Assembly: GCA_020849765.1 (NCBI GenBank)
Contig: JADLAY010000010.1
Location: 23,692 to 87,691, forward strand
DNA length: 64,000 bases
Direction: 5' to 3'
Origin: Anaerolineae bacterium
Lineage (GTDB): Bacteria; Chloroflexota; Anaerolineae; Aggregatilineales; Phototrophicaceae
Within the stretch, counting starts at the first letter, position 1; the number at the start of each line of letters is the position of its first letter. Both the position numbers and the translations under genes were made by a program. This document shows positions 39,959 to 48,644 of this stretch, piece by piece. Below the pieces are notes generated by a model. That model made no database searches and was not told where the DNA came from. It saw nothing but the letters and a program-made list of their open reading frames with translations.

Positions 39959-40669
39959 TTACATACCGAGATAGGCTGAGCGGATGTGCGTGTCGTTGAT
40001 GAGCTTACGGCTCGGCCCGTGCAGATCGACTTTGCCGTGGGCCAGCACGTAGCCGTAATCGCTCACTGCCAGCGCCATTTGCACGTTTTGCTCGACCAGC
40101 AGCAGCGTCAGGCCTTCGCTCTTGAGCTTCTGCAACGTGTGGAACAGGTCGAGGACCAGCACCGGCGCGAGGCCAAGTGAAAGCTCGTCGATCATCAACA
40201 CCTTTGGCTCGGCCATGATGCCGCGCGCCACGGCCAGCATCTGCTGCTCGCCGCCGCTCAACGTGCGCGCTTTCTGCCGTCGCCGCTCTTGCAAGCGCGG
40301 GAAGATCTCATAGACGCGCTTGAAGTTGGCGTCGAAACGTGCCTTGGCCCGTTTGGGCGCTGCGCCCATCTCCAGGTTCTCCTCGACCGTCATTTCCGAG
40401 AATAACTGGCGGCCTTCGGGCACCAGCACCAGCCCCATCTCAGCCTTGGCATGCGCGGAAAGCTGGCTCACGTTCTTGCCCTCGAAGGTGACCGTCCCGC
40501 CCTTAGGCTTGACCAACCCCATGACTGTGCGCAGCATCGTCGTCTTGCCCGCGCCGTTGGCGCCAACCAGCGACGTGATCTTGCCCGGTTCCAGCGCGAG
40601 CGTCGCTCCCCACAGAATCTGGACTTCACCGTAACCGGATGAAATATCGTTGATTTCAAGAATCGCCAT
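39959..40669 (-). CDS. livF: Branched-chain amino-acid ABC transporter ATPase LivF
   Basis: A 236-residue ABC ATPase of normal LivF length. Walker A is VGANGAGKTT (about 35-44), the signature is LSGGEQQMLAVARG, Walker B is KVLMIDELSLGLAP, and the switch His is replaced by Gln in VEQNV, as is usual in LivF. It would pair with LivG as a heterodimer on the LivHM permease. The ATG at 40669 has AGAGGG six bases upstream. It is the last gene of the five-gene liv operon. Confidence 0.94.
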   Translation of the reverse strand: MAILEINDISSGYGEVQILWGATLALEPGKITSLVGANGAGKTTMLRTVMGLVKPKGGTVTFEGKNVSQLSAHAKAEMGLVLVPEGRQLFSEMTVEENLEMGAAPKRAKARFDANFKRVYEIFPRLQERRRQKARTLSGGEQQMLAVARGIMAEPKVLMIDELSLGLAPVLVLDLFHTLQKLKSEGLTLLLVEQNVQMALAVSDYGYVLAHGKVDLHGPSRKLINDTHIRSAYLGM

Positions 40670-40703
40670 ATTTGCCCTCTTTTCGATGACGCAGCCGCGC
40701 GGG

Positions 40704-41474
40704 CTAGTCGTCTTGTTCCGGCTGGTCGGACGATGGCGCGAGCAGTTGTGCGGCCAGGCTTGGGTCGCCCAGGTAGGCTTCGACGACGCGCGCGTCGTTG
40801 GCGACCTCGGCCGGAGTGCCGAATGCGATCGGCTTGCCGAAGTCGAGCACGAGCACCTGATCCGACACGCTCATGACCGCCTGCATGACGTGCTCGATCA
40901 TGATGATGGTCGTGCCGCGCTCGCGGATCTTCATGACGATGTCGATCATCATGGCGATCTCGGAGGGATTCAGCCCGGCTAACACCTCATCCAGCAGCAG
41001 CAGATACGGACGCGCGGCCAGCGCGCGCGCCATCTCCAGCCGCTTCTTCTGGCCGATGTTGAGGCTGCCCGCGAGCTGATCGGCACGCTTGGCGAGGCCG
41101 ACGAATTCCATCACCTCGTCCGCGATCGTCCCTGCGCTGGCGAGCGCGTTGTTCTCTCTGCCGAAGCAGGCCCCGACGATCACGTTGTCGCGTACGCTCA
41201 GGTCGTTGAGCGGCCGCACGATCTGGTGCGACCTCGCCAGCCCCATGCGCGCGATCTCGTAGGTCTTCAGCCCGGTGATGTCCACGTCGCGGAAAGTCAC
41301 CGTTCCCTCGTTCGGCTTGTAGACGCCGTTGATCACGTTGAAGAGCGTCGTCTTGCCCGCGCCATTGGGGCCGATCAAGCCCAGGATCTGGCCTTCCTGC
41401 AAGCTGAAGGTGACGTCCGTCAGCGCCTTCAGCCCGCCGAACCACTTACTGACACCGGAGACTTGCAGGATCAT
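40704..41474 (-). CDS. livG: Branched-chain amino-acid ABC transporter ATPase LivG
   Basis: A 256-residue ABC ATPase with Walker A IGPNGAGKTT, signature region NIGQKKRLEMARAL (altered LSGGQ, as often in LivG), Walker B LLLLDEVLAGL and switch IEHVM. The ATG at 41474 has GGAGG eight bases upstream; a longer frame extends into livM in another frame and is rejected. The start overlaps the livM stop. A 34-base gap leads to livF. Confidence 0.93.
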   Translation of the reverse strand: MILQVSGVSKWFGGLKALTDVTFSLQEGQILGLIGPNGAGKTTLFNVINGVYKPNEGTVTFRDVDITGLKTYEIARMGLARSHQIVRPLNDLSVRDNVIVGACFGRENNALASAGTIADEVMEFVGLAKRADQLAGSLNIGQKKRLEMARALAARPYLLLLDEVLAGLNPSEIAMMIDIVMKIRERGTTIIMIEHVMQAVMSVSDQVLVLDFGKPIAFGTPAEVANDARVVEAYLGDPSLAAQLLAPSSDQPEQDD

Positions 41475-42445
41475 GGTAAGTACCTCCGCAGGATTGGGAA
41501 GCGACGGCGGATCCAACCTACAGCCCCGGCAGGGATGAACAGGATGATCAGCAGCAGCAGCAAACCGGCCACCGCCAGCTGAATGTTCTTGAACAGGTCG
41601 CTCGTCAGCAGCAGACCGCGCAATCGCTGGTAGCCGACCGCGCCGAGCGCGGGGCCGAAGACCGTGCCGAAGCCGCCGAGCATGACCATGACCAGCAGTT
41701 CGATCGACATGTGCAGCCGGAACGCCTGCGGCGGCTCGATGTTGCCATTCTTGAAGAAGAAGAGTACGCCGACGACTCCCGGCAAAATCGCCGACAGCAC
41801 GTAGGCCCACGTCTTGCTGCGCGGGGTGATGACGCCCATGACCTCAGCAGCGTCTTCGTCCTCGCGGATCGCCATCAGGCCGAGGCCGAACTTACTCGTC
41901 TTGACGACGTAGCTGAGGACGATGTTGAACAGCGCCAGGATCAGCACAATGTAATAGATCAGCCACAGCGCATTGGCTGCGCCGCCGTACGCGTTGTAAG
42001 TCTGGAAGTTGAGCGAGAGCCCGGTTGGGCCGCCGAACGGCTCGAAGTTGTTGATGAAGGCGCGCATCGCCTCGTTGATGCCGATGGTCGCCAGCGCGAA
42101 ATAACTCCCGCGCAGCCGCAGGATCGCCTGGCCGAGCAAGAGCGCCAGCAGCCCGGCGGCCAGCCCTCCGGCGGCCATCGCCGGCCACAGCGACCAGCCC
42201 TGCACGATGATCAGGTAGAGGCCGACGTAACCACCCAGTCCGAAGAAAACAATGTGTCCGAAGCTGACGTAGCCCGTGTAGCCGAGCAGAATGTTGAGGC
42301 TGCTCGCCAGCACGACCGACAGCAGTACCGTGAAGATTTCCTCACGCGTGGACGCCCGCTGCGTCACGATTGGCCACAGCCCCAGCAGCAGGACTGCGAT
42401 CACGGTGATCCAGAGTCCGGGATTTCGTAGTTTTGTAAGGCTCAT
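41471..42445 (-). CDS. livM: Branched-chain amino-acid ABC transporter permease LivM
   Basis: A 324-residue inner-membrane permease with about nine helices and the LivM signature GYTGYVSFGHIVFFGLGGYVG. The coupling segment EDEDAAEVMGVI is the EAA-like loop contacting the ATPases. The start overlaps the livH stop (ATGA) and the stop overlaps livG, so the three genes are translationally coupled. Confidence 0.93.
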   Translation of the reverse strand: MSLTKLRNPGLWITVIAVLLLGLWPIVTQRASTREEIFTVLLSVVLASSLNILLGYTGYVSFGHIVFFGLGGYVGLYLIIVQGWSLWPAMAAGGLAAGLLALLLGQAILRLRGSYFALATIGINEAMRAFINNFEPFGGPTGLSLNFQTYNAYGGAANALWLIYYIVLILALFNIVLSYVVKTSKFGLGLMAIREDEDAAEVMGVITPRSKTWAYVLSAILPGVVGVLFFFKNGNIEPPQAFRLHMSIELLVMVMLGGFGTVFGPALGAVGYQRLRGLLLTSDLFKNIQLAVAGLLLLLIILFIPAGAVGWIRRRFPILRRYLP

Positions 42446-43296
42446 TTTTTCGCTCCCAGCAGCCCGGTCGGACGCACCAGAAGGATGACGACAAACAGGA
42501 TGAACTCAATGACGGGAACCCACGACGTGGGCAGGAAATAAGGGATGATGCCCTCGAATGTGCCCAGGATCAGACCGCCAAACAGCGCACCCAACGGATT
42601 GCCGACCCCGCCGAGCACGCAGATGACGAAACTTTTCAATTCGTAGGTGCCGCCGGACAGGATCGTGAACGGGAAGAAGGTCGCGATCAGCCCACCGGCG
42701 ACGGCCGCCAGCATGGTGCCCAGGCCGAAGCTGAGCGCCAGCACACGCGCGGATGGGATGCCCATCAGTTCGGCGGCGGCGCGGTTATCCGTGACTGCGC
42801 GCACGTACTTGCCGAGCGTCGTCCGGTAAAGGAAGAAGTAGAGCGCCGCCGTGATCAGCACCGAGGCGAGGGCGGCCACGACGCGTGTGCCCAGCAGAGT
42901 CACGGGGCCGACTGTCGCGCTGCCGAGTGAGAAATCGACGTTGCGCGGCGACGTGCTGAAGGCCGTCGTGCCCAGACCGATGATGATCATGTTGACGGCA
43001 AAGGTCGCCAGCAGCGTCGACAGGTGCGGCGCGTTGATCACCCGGTGGATGGCGACGGCATAGATGATCATGCCGAGCAGCAATCCGAGCACGGCGACGA
43101 TCACGACGCCGATGTACGGGTTGATCCCTAAGCTGACGAATAGGAAGTAAAGGGCAAACATGCCCAGCGCGATGATCGATCCGTGCGACAGGTTGATGAC
43201 GTTCATCACGCCCCAGATAAGCGTCAGCCCCATCGCGGCAATGCCATAGACAAAGCCGATCAATAAGCCATCTGTCAAAAAAGCCAGAATATCCAT
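42442..43296 (-). CDS. livH: Branched-chain amino-acid ABC transporter permease LivH
   Basis: A 284-residue permease with seven to eight helices. The family segment IWGVMNVINLSHGSI is at residues 27-41, and DNRAAAELMGIP is the coupling loop. The ATG at 43296 has GGGGGAG four bases upstream and gives the usual LivH length. An upstream extension to 43485 would run through the intergenic hairpin and is rejected. Confidence 0.93.
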   Translation of the reverse strand: MDILAFLTDGLLIGFVYGIAAMGLTLIWGVMNVINLSHGSIIALGMFALYFLFVSLGINPYIGVVIVAVLGLLLGMIIYAVAIHRVINAPHLSTLLATFAVNMIIIGLGTTAFSTSPRNVDFSLGSATVGPVTLLGTRVVAALASVLITAALYFFLYRTTLGKYVRAVTDNRAAAELMGIPSARVLALSFGLGTMLAAVAGGLIATFFPFTILSGGTYELKSFVICVLGGVGNPLGALFGGLILGTFEGIIPYFLPTSWVPVIEFILFVVILLVRPTGLLGAKK

Positions 43297-43348
43297 ATGC
43301 TCCCCCGGCGCAATAACAGGATTTGTGAAGGTTTCAGCGCCCCATGTT

Positions 43349-43375
43349 GAGGGCAAGAGCAGGTCTCTTGCCCTC
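43349..43375 (-). terminator. Intra-operon hairpin after livK
   Basis: GAGGGCAAGAG and CTCTTGCCCTC make a perfect 11-base stem with a 5-base loop, 17 bases after the livK stop on the minus strand and before livH. There is no T tract. As in the sugar operon, it probably raises the amount of binding-protein message relative to the permease genes. Confidence 0.6.
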
Positions 43376-43391
43376 GCGACAGGTGTAATCT

Positions 43392-44654
43392 CTATTCGCC
43401 GCCGATGGGATAGAGTGCGTCGGCGGTCACCGCTTCCGGCGGCCAGACGATCTGCTTGTCGAGCGCGTCCGCCATGCCTTGCCACTGGACGTACATCATC
43501 GAGTGGCCGATCTGCAGGCCGTGCGCTTCCGGCGTCGTATCGAACTGGATGCGCCCGAAGAAGGTCAGCAGGTTCATGGCGTCAAGCTGCTCTTTGATCG
43601 CCTGTGTGTCAATCGACCCGGCATCCTCGATCGCCTTCTGCAGCAGCAGGCCGGAGACGTAACCGCCCGCCGCATGGTACGACGGTTCTTCGCCGAAGGC
43701 TTCCATGTAGGCGTCGTGGAAGTCGGCGCTTGACGGCCCGTAGAAATCCACGCCTGCGGCCTCAGCTGCGCTTGCGTCGATCTGGGCCAGTGGTTCCCAC
43801 TGGCTGGGGCCGACGATGCCCAGCGCAGCCTCACCCAATTCGGAGAAGCTCGGTTCCGGCGGGGCAACCAGCAGCGCCACGAATGCCGGGGTGACGGTTT
43901 TCTCGAAAAGCTGGCGGGCGAACGTGCTGCCGTCCTGGAAGTGACCGCCGCCGAGTACGGCGTCAGGCGCAGCTTCTTGAATCTTGTTGATGAACGGGGC
44001 GAAGTCCGTCGCGCCAGAGTCGTAGCCTTCGAACAGTACGACCTCATAGCCGAGTTCGAGCGCGTAATCGTTGAGCGCGGTCGACACGTCGGTCGAGAAT
44101 TTGTCGTTCTCGTGCACGATCGCGATCCGCTGCGCGCTCTCGTCGAGCGAGGCCAGCAGATCGAGCGCGCCGGTCAGGTAGCGGCTGGCGGGCGTGTAGG
44201 TCTGGAAGACGAGCGAGTAGCCCTTCGTGTACGTGCTGTCCGAAGCGGCACCGGTCGTGATCATGATCTTGCCGTACTGCTCGGCGATGATGGCCGAGGC
44301 GTCGGTCAGGCCGCTCGAATACGGGCTGATCAGGAAGTCGGCGTTGTCCTCCGTAGCCAGGCGCGTGTACAGCTCCTGCACGCGGTCGGTATTCGATTCG
44401 TCATCGTAGAAGACGGTGCTGAAGGTGACGACCGTGCCGTCGCTCAGTGTGATGCCGCCGGCGTCGTTGACCTGATTCAGCCACAGGTTCAGCCCGTTGA
44501 TCTGGCGCGTCGATTCGACATTGTACTTGCCGGTCTGCGAGGCCGTGAAGCCGATGACGACCGTCTGCTCCTGCGCCGCTACTGCGGAGACACTGAGGCC
44601 AAGGACGAGGACAGTGAGGAGAAGAAGAACCACTAGTTGACGAGAACGATTCAT
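43392..44654 (-). CDS. livK: Branched-chain amino-acid/amide ABC transporter substrate-binding protein
   Basis: A 420-residue type I periplasmic binding protein (Peripla_BP_6). A Sec signal helix (about 6-25) ends at AVAAQEQ. The mature part opens VVIGFTASQTGKYNVES, the typical start of the LivK fold, and contains the hinge-proximal GYVSGLLLQKAIEDAG. The ATG has GGAGG upstream. It is the first gene of the liv operon and lies 157 bases after the response-regulator stop. LivK relatives also bind amides, urea, short-chain acids or aromatic acids, so the ligand is uncertain. Confidence 0.9.
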   Translation of the reverse strand: MNRSRQLVVLLLLTVLVLGLSVSAVAAQEQTVVIGFTASQTGKYNVESTRQINGLNLWLNQVNDAGGITLSDGTVVTFSTVFYDDESNTDRVQELYTRLATEDNADFLISPYSSGLTDASAIIAEQYGKIMITTGAASDSTYTKGYSLVFQTYTPASRYLTGALDLLASLDESAQRIAIVHENDKFSTDVSTALNDYALELGYEVVLFEGYDSGATDFAPFINKIQEAAPDAVLGGGHFQDGSTFARQLFEKTVTPAFVALLVAPPEPSFSELGEAALGIVGPSQWEPLAQIDASAAEAAGVDFYGPSSADFHDAYMEAFGEEPSYHAAGGYVSGLLLQKAIEDAGSIDTQAIKEQLDAMNLLTFFGRIQFDTTPEAHGLQIGHSMMYVQWQGMADALDKQIVWPPEAVTADALYPIGGE

Positions 44655-44811
44655 AATATTCCTCCATAGGGATTAACTACTGCCGTCCCTATCGAGGTTA
44701 CGCACATCCTGCAAATAATGAGTAAATGATGAGAGCGCTTTATAAACGTTGTGTAAATACGGGGGCGTGGGACGGTTACGTCATAGCTGCATCCGGGGAG
44801 CGTATCCGGAC

Positions 44812-45510
44812 TCACCCCCCAAACACGTAGCCGACACCGCGTTCGGTCAGGATGTAGCGCGGTTTGGTCGGGTCTGGCTCGATCTTCTGGCGCAGCCGCC
44901 CGACGTAGACGCGCAGATACTCCGACTCCTGGCCGTACTCCTCGCCCCAGACGTGTTGCAGAATCGCGCGGTGGGTGAGGACCTTGCCCGCGTTCTCCAT
45001 CAGGTAGACCAGCAGTTCGAATTCAATCGGCGTCAGATCGATCGCAGCCTCGCCGCGGCTGACTTTGTGCCGCTCCAGGTCGACGTTCAGCTCGTCGTGG
45101 ATGATCTGCGCCGTGGTGGGGGAGCTGCGTGGCATCCACTGCGCCCGCCGCATGACGGCCTGGATGCGCACGAGCAGTTCGCCGACGCCGAACGGCTTGG
45201 TCAGGTAGTCGTCGGCGCCCAGCTTGAAGGCGCGGATCTTGTCCTCTTCTTCGCCGAGCGCGGAGAGCACGATGATCGGCACCTGCGACGTCTGGCGAAT
45301 GCGCCGGATCGTCTCCAGCCCATCCATGTGCGGCATCATCAGGTCGAGGATCACCAGATCGATGGTGTGCGACTGGAAATGGGCCAGAGCTTCCAGCCCA
45401 TTGGCGGCGGTGTGCACACGATAGTTGCGCACTTCGAGATTCCGGCGGACGAAATTGCGCAGCGCCTGTTCGTCATCGACCACCAGCACTTCCGTTTGCC
45501 GTGCCGCCAT
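44812..45510 (-). CDS. OmpR/KdpE-type response regulator
   Basis: A 232-residue regulator. The receiver has D12 D13, phospho-acceptor D56 (ILDLMMPHMDG), a Ser near residue 84 (VLSALG) and Lys in YLTKPFG. The C-terminal winged helix contains LTPIEFELLVYLMENAGKVLTH and RVYVGRLRQKIEPDP. ATG 45510 has GAGG five bases upstream and overlaps the kinase stop by one base (TGATG). It resembles KdpE in pattern, but there are no kdp genes; the next gene downstream is livK, so amino-acid transport is the likely target. Confidence 0.92.
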   Translation of the reverse strand: MAARQTEVLVVDDEQALRNFVRRNLEVRNYRVHTAANGLEALAHFQSHTIDLVILDLMMPHMDGLETIRRIRQTSQVPIIVLSALGEEEDKIRAFKLGADDYLTKPFGVGELLVRIQAVMRRAQWMPRSSPTTAQIIHDELNVDLERHKVSRGEAAIDLTPIEFELLVYLMENAGKVLTHRAILQHVWGEEYGQESEYLRVYVGRLRQKIEPDPTKPRYILTERGVGYVFGG

Positions 45511-48230
45511 CAGCCTCCCCCGACCCCATGCTCTTCGGGTATTTCGTGGACAGGACTGCGCGGGATCGAGAACGCCACGCACAGACCGCGCTCGCGCGGC
45601 TCCAGCCAGATGCGCCCGCCATGCGCTTGCACGAACCCGCGCGCAATCGTCAGCCCCAGCCCGGCCCCGGCGGTCTTGCGCGTCAGGCCGTTATCCAGCC
45701 GGTAAAAACTCTGGAAGATATGCTCCTGATGTTCCAGGGGAATGCCCGGCCCCTGGTCGATGACGCGGATGATCACGTCGTGCGCGTCGTAGCTCGCCGA
45801 AACCTCAATCGGCGTGTCACCTTCGGCATACTTGGCCGAATTCTCCAGCAGATTGCGCAGCACGCCCTCAATCCGGTCGGCGTCGGCGTAGAGCGTCGGC
45901 GTATCCGGCGGCAGGTCGATGCGCAGGCGTCCGTTGGCGGATGGCATCGCGTGGTTGGCCGCGCTCACGACCAGCGGATACAAATCGCAGGCGGTCGGCG
46001 TGACGACGAGCGTCCCCGCCTCGATCTTGGACATATCGAGCAGATCGTGGACGAGGTTGTTGAGCCGGTCGCTTTCGAGCGAGATCGTGGTCAGGAATTC
46101 TCGCTGGCTGGCACTATCCCATTCGACGTCGTCGGCCAGCAGCGTCGTCGCGTAGCCCTTGATCGCGGCCAGCGGCGTCCGCAGTTCGTGCGAGACGGTC
46201 GCGATCAGGTTCGACTTCATGCGGTCGACCTCGTAGCGCTGGGTGATGTCCTGCACGATCCAGCCGCGCCCGATCAGCGTGTCGGCGGCATCGGTCACGT
46301 CGAATAGCGTCAGTCGCAGATAGCGGTGCGCCTCGCCATCGACATACGAGCATTCGATTTGGCGGATACCTTTCTCGTCAAGCATCTTCGCGATTTGCTC
46401 GGCCACCGTCTCGGCATTGTCCGCATGAGCGACCATCGCCTCGACCAGGATGGCGATCGGCTTGTTCAGGATCGAATCGGCGGTCAGCCGCAGCAGTTCA
46501 TGCACGCGCCGGTTGACGTAGATGATCTTGCCGCCGAAATCTTCCAGCACCAGGCCGTCGTGCATCGACTGGATCAGCGATTCCAGGCGGCGTGTTTGCT
46601 CTTGCAGGTGCATGTCGCTGCGGGCGAACAGGGCGGCGTTCTCAATCGCCATCGCCGCATGGTTGGCGAAGCTCGTCAGCAGCCGGATCTCGCGCTCGCT
46701 GTACTCGTACGGCTCGTTGCGATAAACGACCAGCGCCGCCGGGTCGGCGTGCTTGATCGGCAGCCGGATCGCCAGCAGCGAGCGATAGCCCGCCTTGCGC
46801 GCCCGGTAGCGATGGCTTTGGTAGGCCGGGTCGGTCTCGGTATCGACGATCTGGATCGGCTCGCCCGTGCGGATGGCGCGCATGGTCGCCGAGTTCGGAT
46901 CGAGCGGGTCGATGCGAATGCGCTCGGCATACCACGCGGGCAGATGACGGCTCGCCCTCGCGCGGAAGCCGCTCACTTCGTCGTCCAGCGCGAAAATGGC
47001 GCTCATGTGGACGTTGAGCAGAGTTTCGACCTGTTCCAGGATGCGGTCGAGCACCACCCGCGAATCGAGCGTCGAGACGACCGCCGTGCTCGTCCGCAGC
47101 AGCGTCGCCAGTTCGTTCAGCCGCGCCTCGATGGCCGACTGCATTCTCTGGACGCTGCGCGTCAGCACGCCCATCTGATCGGTGCGCGCGGTCAGCCGGG
47201 CCAGCCCGCTGACGACGTCATTCGCGTTGGCATGGCCGGGCATCGCGTTCTGGCTGAATTCCGCCAGCCGTTCGAGCGGTCGGATCACGCGCCGCGACAG
47301 CGCCAGCCAGAAGAGCAGTCCGCTGCACAGGAAAACCGCGCTGACGATGAAGATGCCACGCTGGAAGGCGTAGGGCACCGCGAATGCGGCAACGGTGGGA
47401 CGGCTGACGATCACGCCCCAGTCGATGCTGGGGATGGGTACGTAGCTGTACAGGTATTCGACTTTGTCCGCGTTGGTTGCGATCACGTTGCGCGACACGC
47501 CATCGAGCAGGGCGGACGTCAGTTCCGGCATCACCTCGCGCGCATCGCGCAGCAGTTGATCCGGCGACGAGTGAGCGACGATCTTGCCATCGTGATCGAT
47601 GATCGTGATCTCGACGACCTGATCTTCGCGTGAGGTCGTGCTGATGTTGCGCAGCGTGTCGCTCAGAAACTGCAGCTTGATATTGGTGGCGACGATGCCA
47701 AGAAATTGATCGTCCGCGCTCCAGATCGGCATGACGGCGGTCGCCACCGGTTGACTCGTCGTCGGCGAAATGCGCCCTGCGGAGATCAGCGCCTCGTGCG
47801 TCGTCAGCGCCTGCTGGAAGTATGGGCGGAAGGCGAAATCGACGCCGACCGTCGATTCCGGGCCGATCGGATAATGGAACGTCATGATGCCGTCGGCGTT
47901 CAGCCGGTACGTCAGGTTGATGTCCTGGCGCACGCTCATGATGTTCTCGAACAAACGGGTCATCCCGGCGTTGTCGGACTCAATCACGGGCCGGTGGATC
48001 GAGAGGTGATAGACCGCCTCCAGGGCGCTCGTCATCGCCGTGGACGTCTCTTGCGCAATCGAGTGCGCCAGCGCGAGATCCGACGCGCCGACGTCGGCTT
48101 CGAGTTGATCGGTGGCGGACTGCACGAAGATGTATGCGGCGGCGAGGACGGAGATGACGAAGATGGCATACAGCGCGAGCAATTGCACGCCGAGATCCCG
48201 TCTCAGCGGGAAGGATGCACTTGCTGCCAT
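45510..48230 (-). CDS. Large sensor histidine kinase: dCache, HAMP, GAF, PAS, HisKA, HATPase
   Basis: A 906-residue membrane kinase. The first helix is at about 13-35 and an extracellular double-Cache-like domain spans about 40-285 (FRPYFQQALTTHEALISAG, SSPDQLL). A second helix lies at about 290-312, followed by HAMP (SRRVIRPLERL). A GAF domain spans about 380-545, with a PAS domain at about 565-680 (HDGLVLEDFGGKIIYVN). The HisKA motif is TVSHELRTPLAAIKG and the HATPase has DQGPGIP and GAGLGLTIARGF. Cache domains bind small ligands, often amino or carboxylic acids, which fits the adjacent liv operon. I start it at ATG 48230; a TTG six bases upstream is possible, and neither has a good ribosome site. 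Confidence 0.92.
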   Translation of the reverse strand: MAASASFPLRRDLGVQLLALYAIFVISVLAAAYIFVQSATDQLEADVGASDLALAHSIAQETSTAMTSALEAVYHLSIHRPVIESDNAGMTRLFENIMSVRQDINLTYRLNADGIMTFHYPIGPESTVGVDFAFRPYFQQALTTHEALISAGRISPTTSQPVATAVMPIWSADDQFLGIVATNIKLQFLSDTLRNISTTSREDQVVEITIIDHDGKIVAHSSPDQLLRDAREVMPELTSALLDGVSRNVIATNADKVEYLYSYVPIPSIDWGVIVSRPTVAAFAVPYAFQRGIFIVSAVFLCSGLLFWLALSRRVIRPLERLAEFSQNAMPGHANANDVVSGLARLTARTDQMGVLTRSVQRMQSAIEARLNELATLLRTSTAVVSTLDSRVVLDRILEQVETLLNVHMSAIFALDDEVSGFRARASRHLPAWYAERIRIDPLDPNSATMRAIRTGEPIQIVDTETDPAYQSHRYRARKAGYRSLLAIRLPIKHADPAALVVYRNEPYEYSEREIRLLTSFANHAAMAIENAALFARSDMHLQEQTRRLESLIQSMHDGLVLEDFGGKIIYVNRRVHELLRLTADSILNKPIAILVEAMVAHADNAETVAEQIAKMLDEKGIRQIECSYVDGEAHRYLRLTLFDVTDAADTLIGRGWIVQDITQRYEVDRMKSNLIATVSHELRTPLAAIKGYATTLLADDVEWDSASQREFLTTISLESDRLNNLVHDLLDMSKIEAGTLVVTPTACDLYPLVVSAANHAMPSANGRLRIDLPPDTPTLYADADRIEGVLRNLLENSAKYAEGDTPIEVSASYDAHDVIIRVIDQGPGIPLEHQEHIFQSFYRLDNGLTRKTAGAGLGLTIARGFVQAHGGRIWLEPRERGLCVAFSIPRSPVHEIPEEHGVGGG

Positions 48231-48338
48231 AAACAATACAATCGACTAAGTGGACAGTCTATTTAGGGCGCAAACTGTAACATCCTGACTCCAATGCGTC
48301 CAATTCTTGATCTCAGGGGGAGTAAAACCATGAACAAA

Positions 48339-48360
48339 CAAAAGCCCGATGAAATGCACC
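48339..48360 (-). terminator. Rho-independent terminator facing left, with no matching gene
   Basis: On the minus strand, GCCCGGTGCATTTCATCGGGC followed by TTTTGTTTG is a classical intrinsic terminator. The nearest minus-strand gene starts to its left at 48230, and no minus-strand coding gene lies to its right, where imuA runs plus. It therefore implies a short minus-strand transcript from the 48360-48640 region, which contains one copy of a dispersed noncoding repeat. Confidence 0.65.
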
Positions 48361-48390
48361 GGGCCTGTCATGCTCAACACTTGTGTCTTC

Positions 48391-48511
48391 GTGTGGGCGC
48401 GGAGGGGCTCAGACACACGCTTTCGTTCCGAATGCCTGCACTTCATCAGATACCGCAATACGAGGTATCACACGTATTATTAGCCGGGCAAGAGGAGCGG
48501 ATGCTCGACTA
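48391..48511. repeat. Copy A of a dispersed ~110-base noncoding repeat, candidate structured RNA
   Basis: It opens with GTGTGGGCGCGGAGGGGCTC, identical to copy B at 61505. It continues with similar blocks (CGCTTTCGTTCCGAA and GGGCAAGAGGAGCGGATGCTCGACTA). CGTGTG and CACACG close a hairpin with a purine-rich loop, and GATACC (48449-48454) pairs with GGTATC (48464-48469). On the minus strand, sequence beyond it ends in the orphan terminator at 48339-48360. The purine-rich block resembles the 3' arm of a tRNA, but no tRNA folds here. Confidence 0.5.
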
Positions 48512-48562
48512 AGAGTTTCCTTTTGTCTTTCAAACAAACTTCGTATCAAATACAAAACAGAC

Positions 48563-48582
48563 GTTCTATACCGGCGTAGAAC
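48563..48582. promoter_or_regulatory. SOS-box-like palindrome GTTCTA-N8-TAGAAC upstream of imuA
   Basis: A perfect inverted repeat with six-base arms 62 bases before the imuA ATG. LexA sites in many phyla contain inverted or direct GTTC/GAAC half-sites, and imuA-imuB-dnaE2 cassettes are classical LexA targets. The exact LexA motif of this lineage is unknown to me, so the assignment is inferred from half-site and context. Confidence 0.55.
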
Positions 48583-48644
48583 TTACGTGCTACCATTGTT
48601 GGCATTACGTTTTCCTAACGAGGCGTATTTCCGGGGAAGCGCCG

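Noticed and set aside
48391..48425. Possible tRNA on the minus strand (the GGAGGGGCTC block looks like a T-arm and acceptor arm)
   Set aside because: No cloverleaf forms: the T-stem does not pair and no anticodon arm is found at either copy.
48246..48458. A 70-codon minus-strand frame over repeat copy A
   Set aside because: It runs through an intrinsic terminator and the repeat, and has no ribosome site or recognisable fold.
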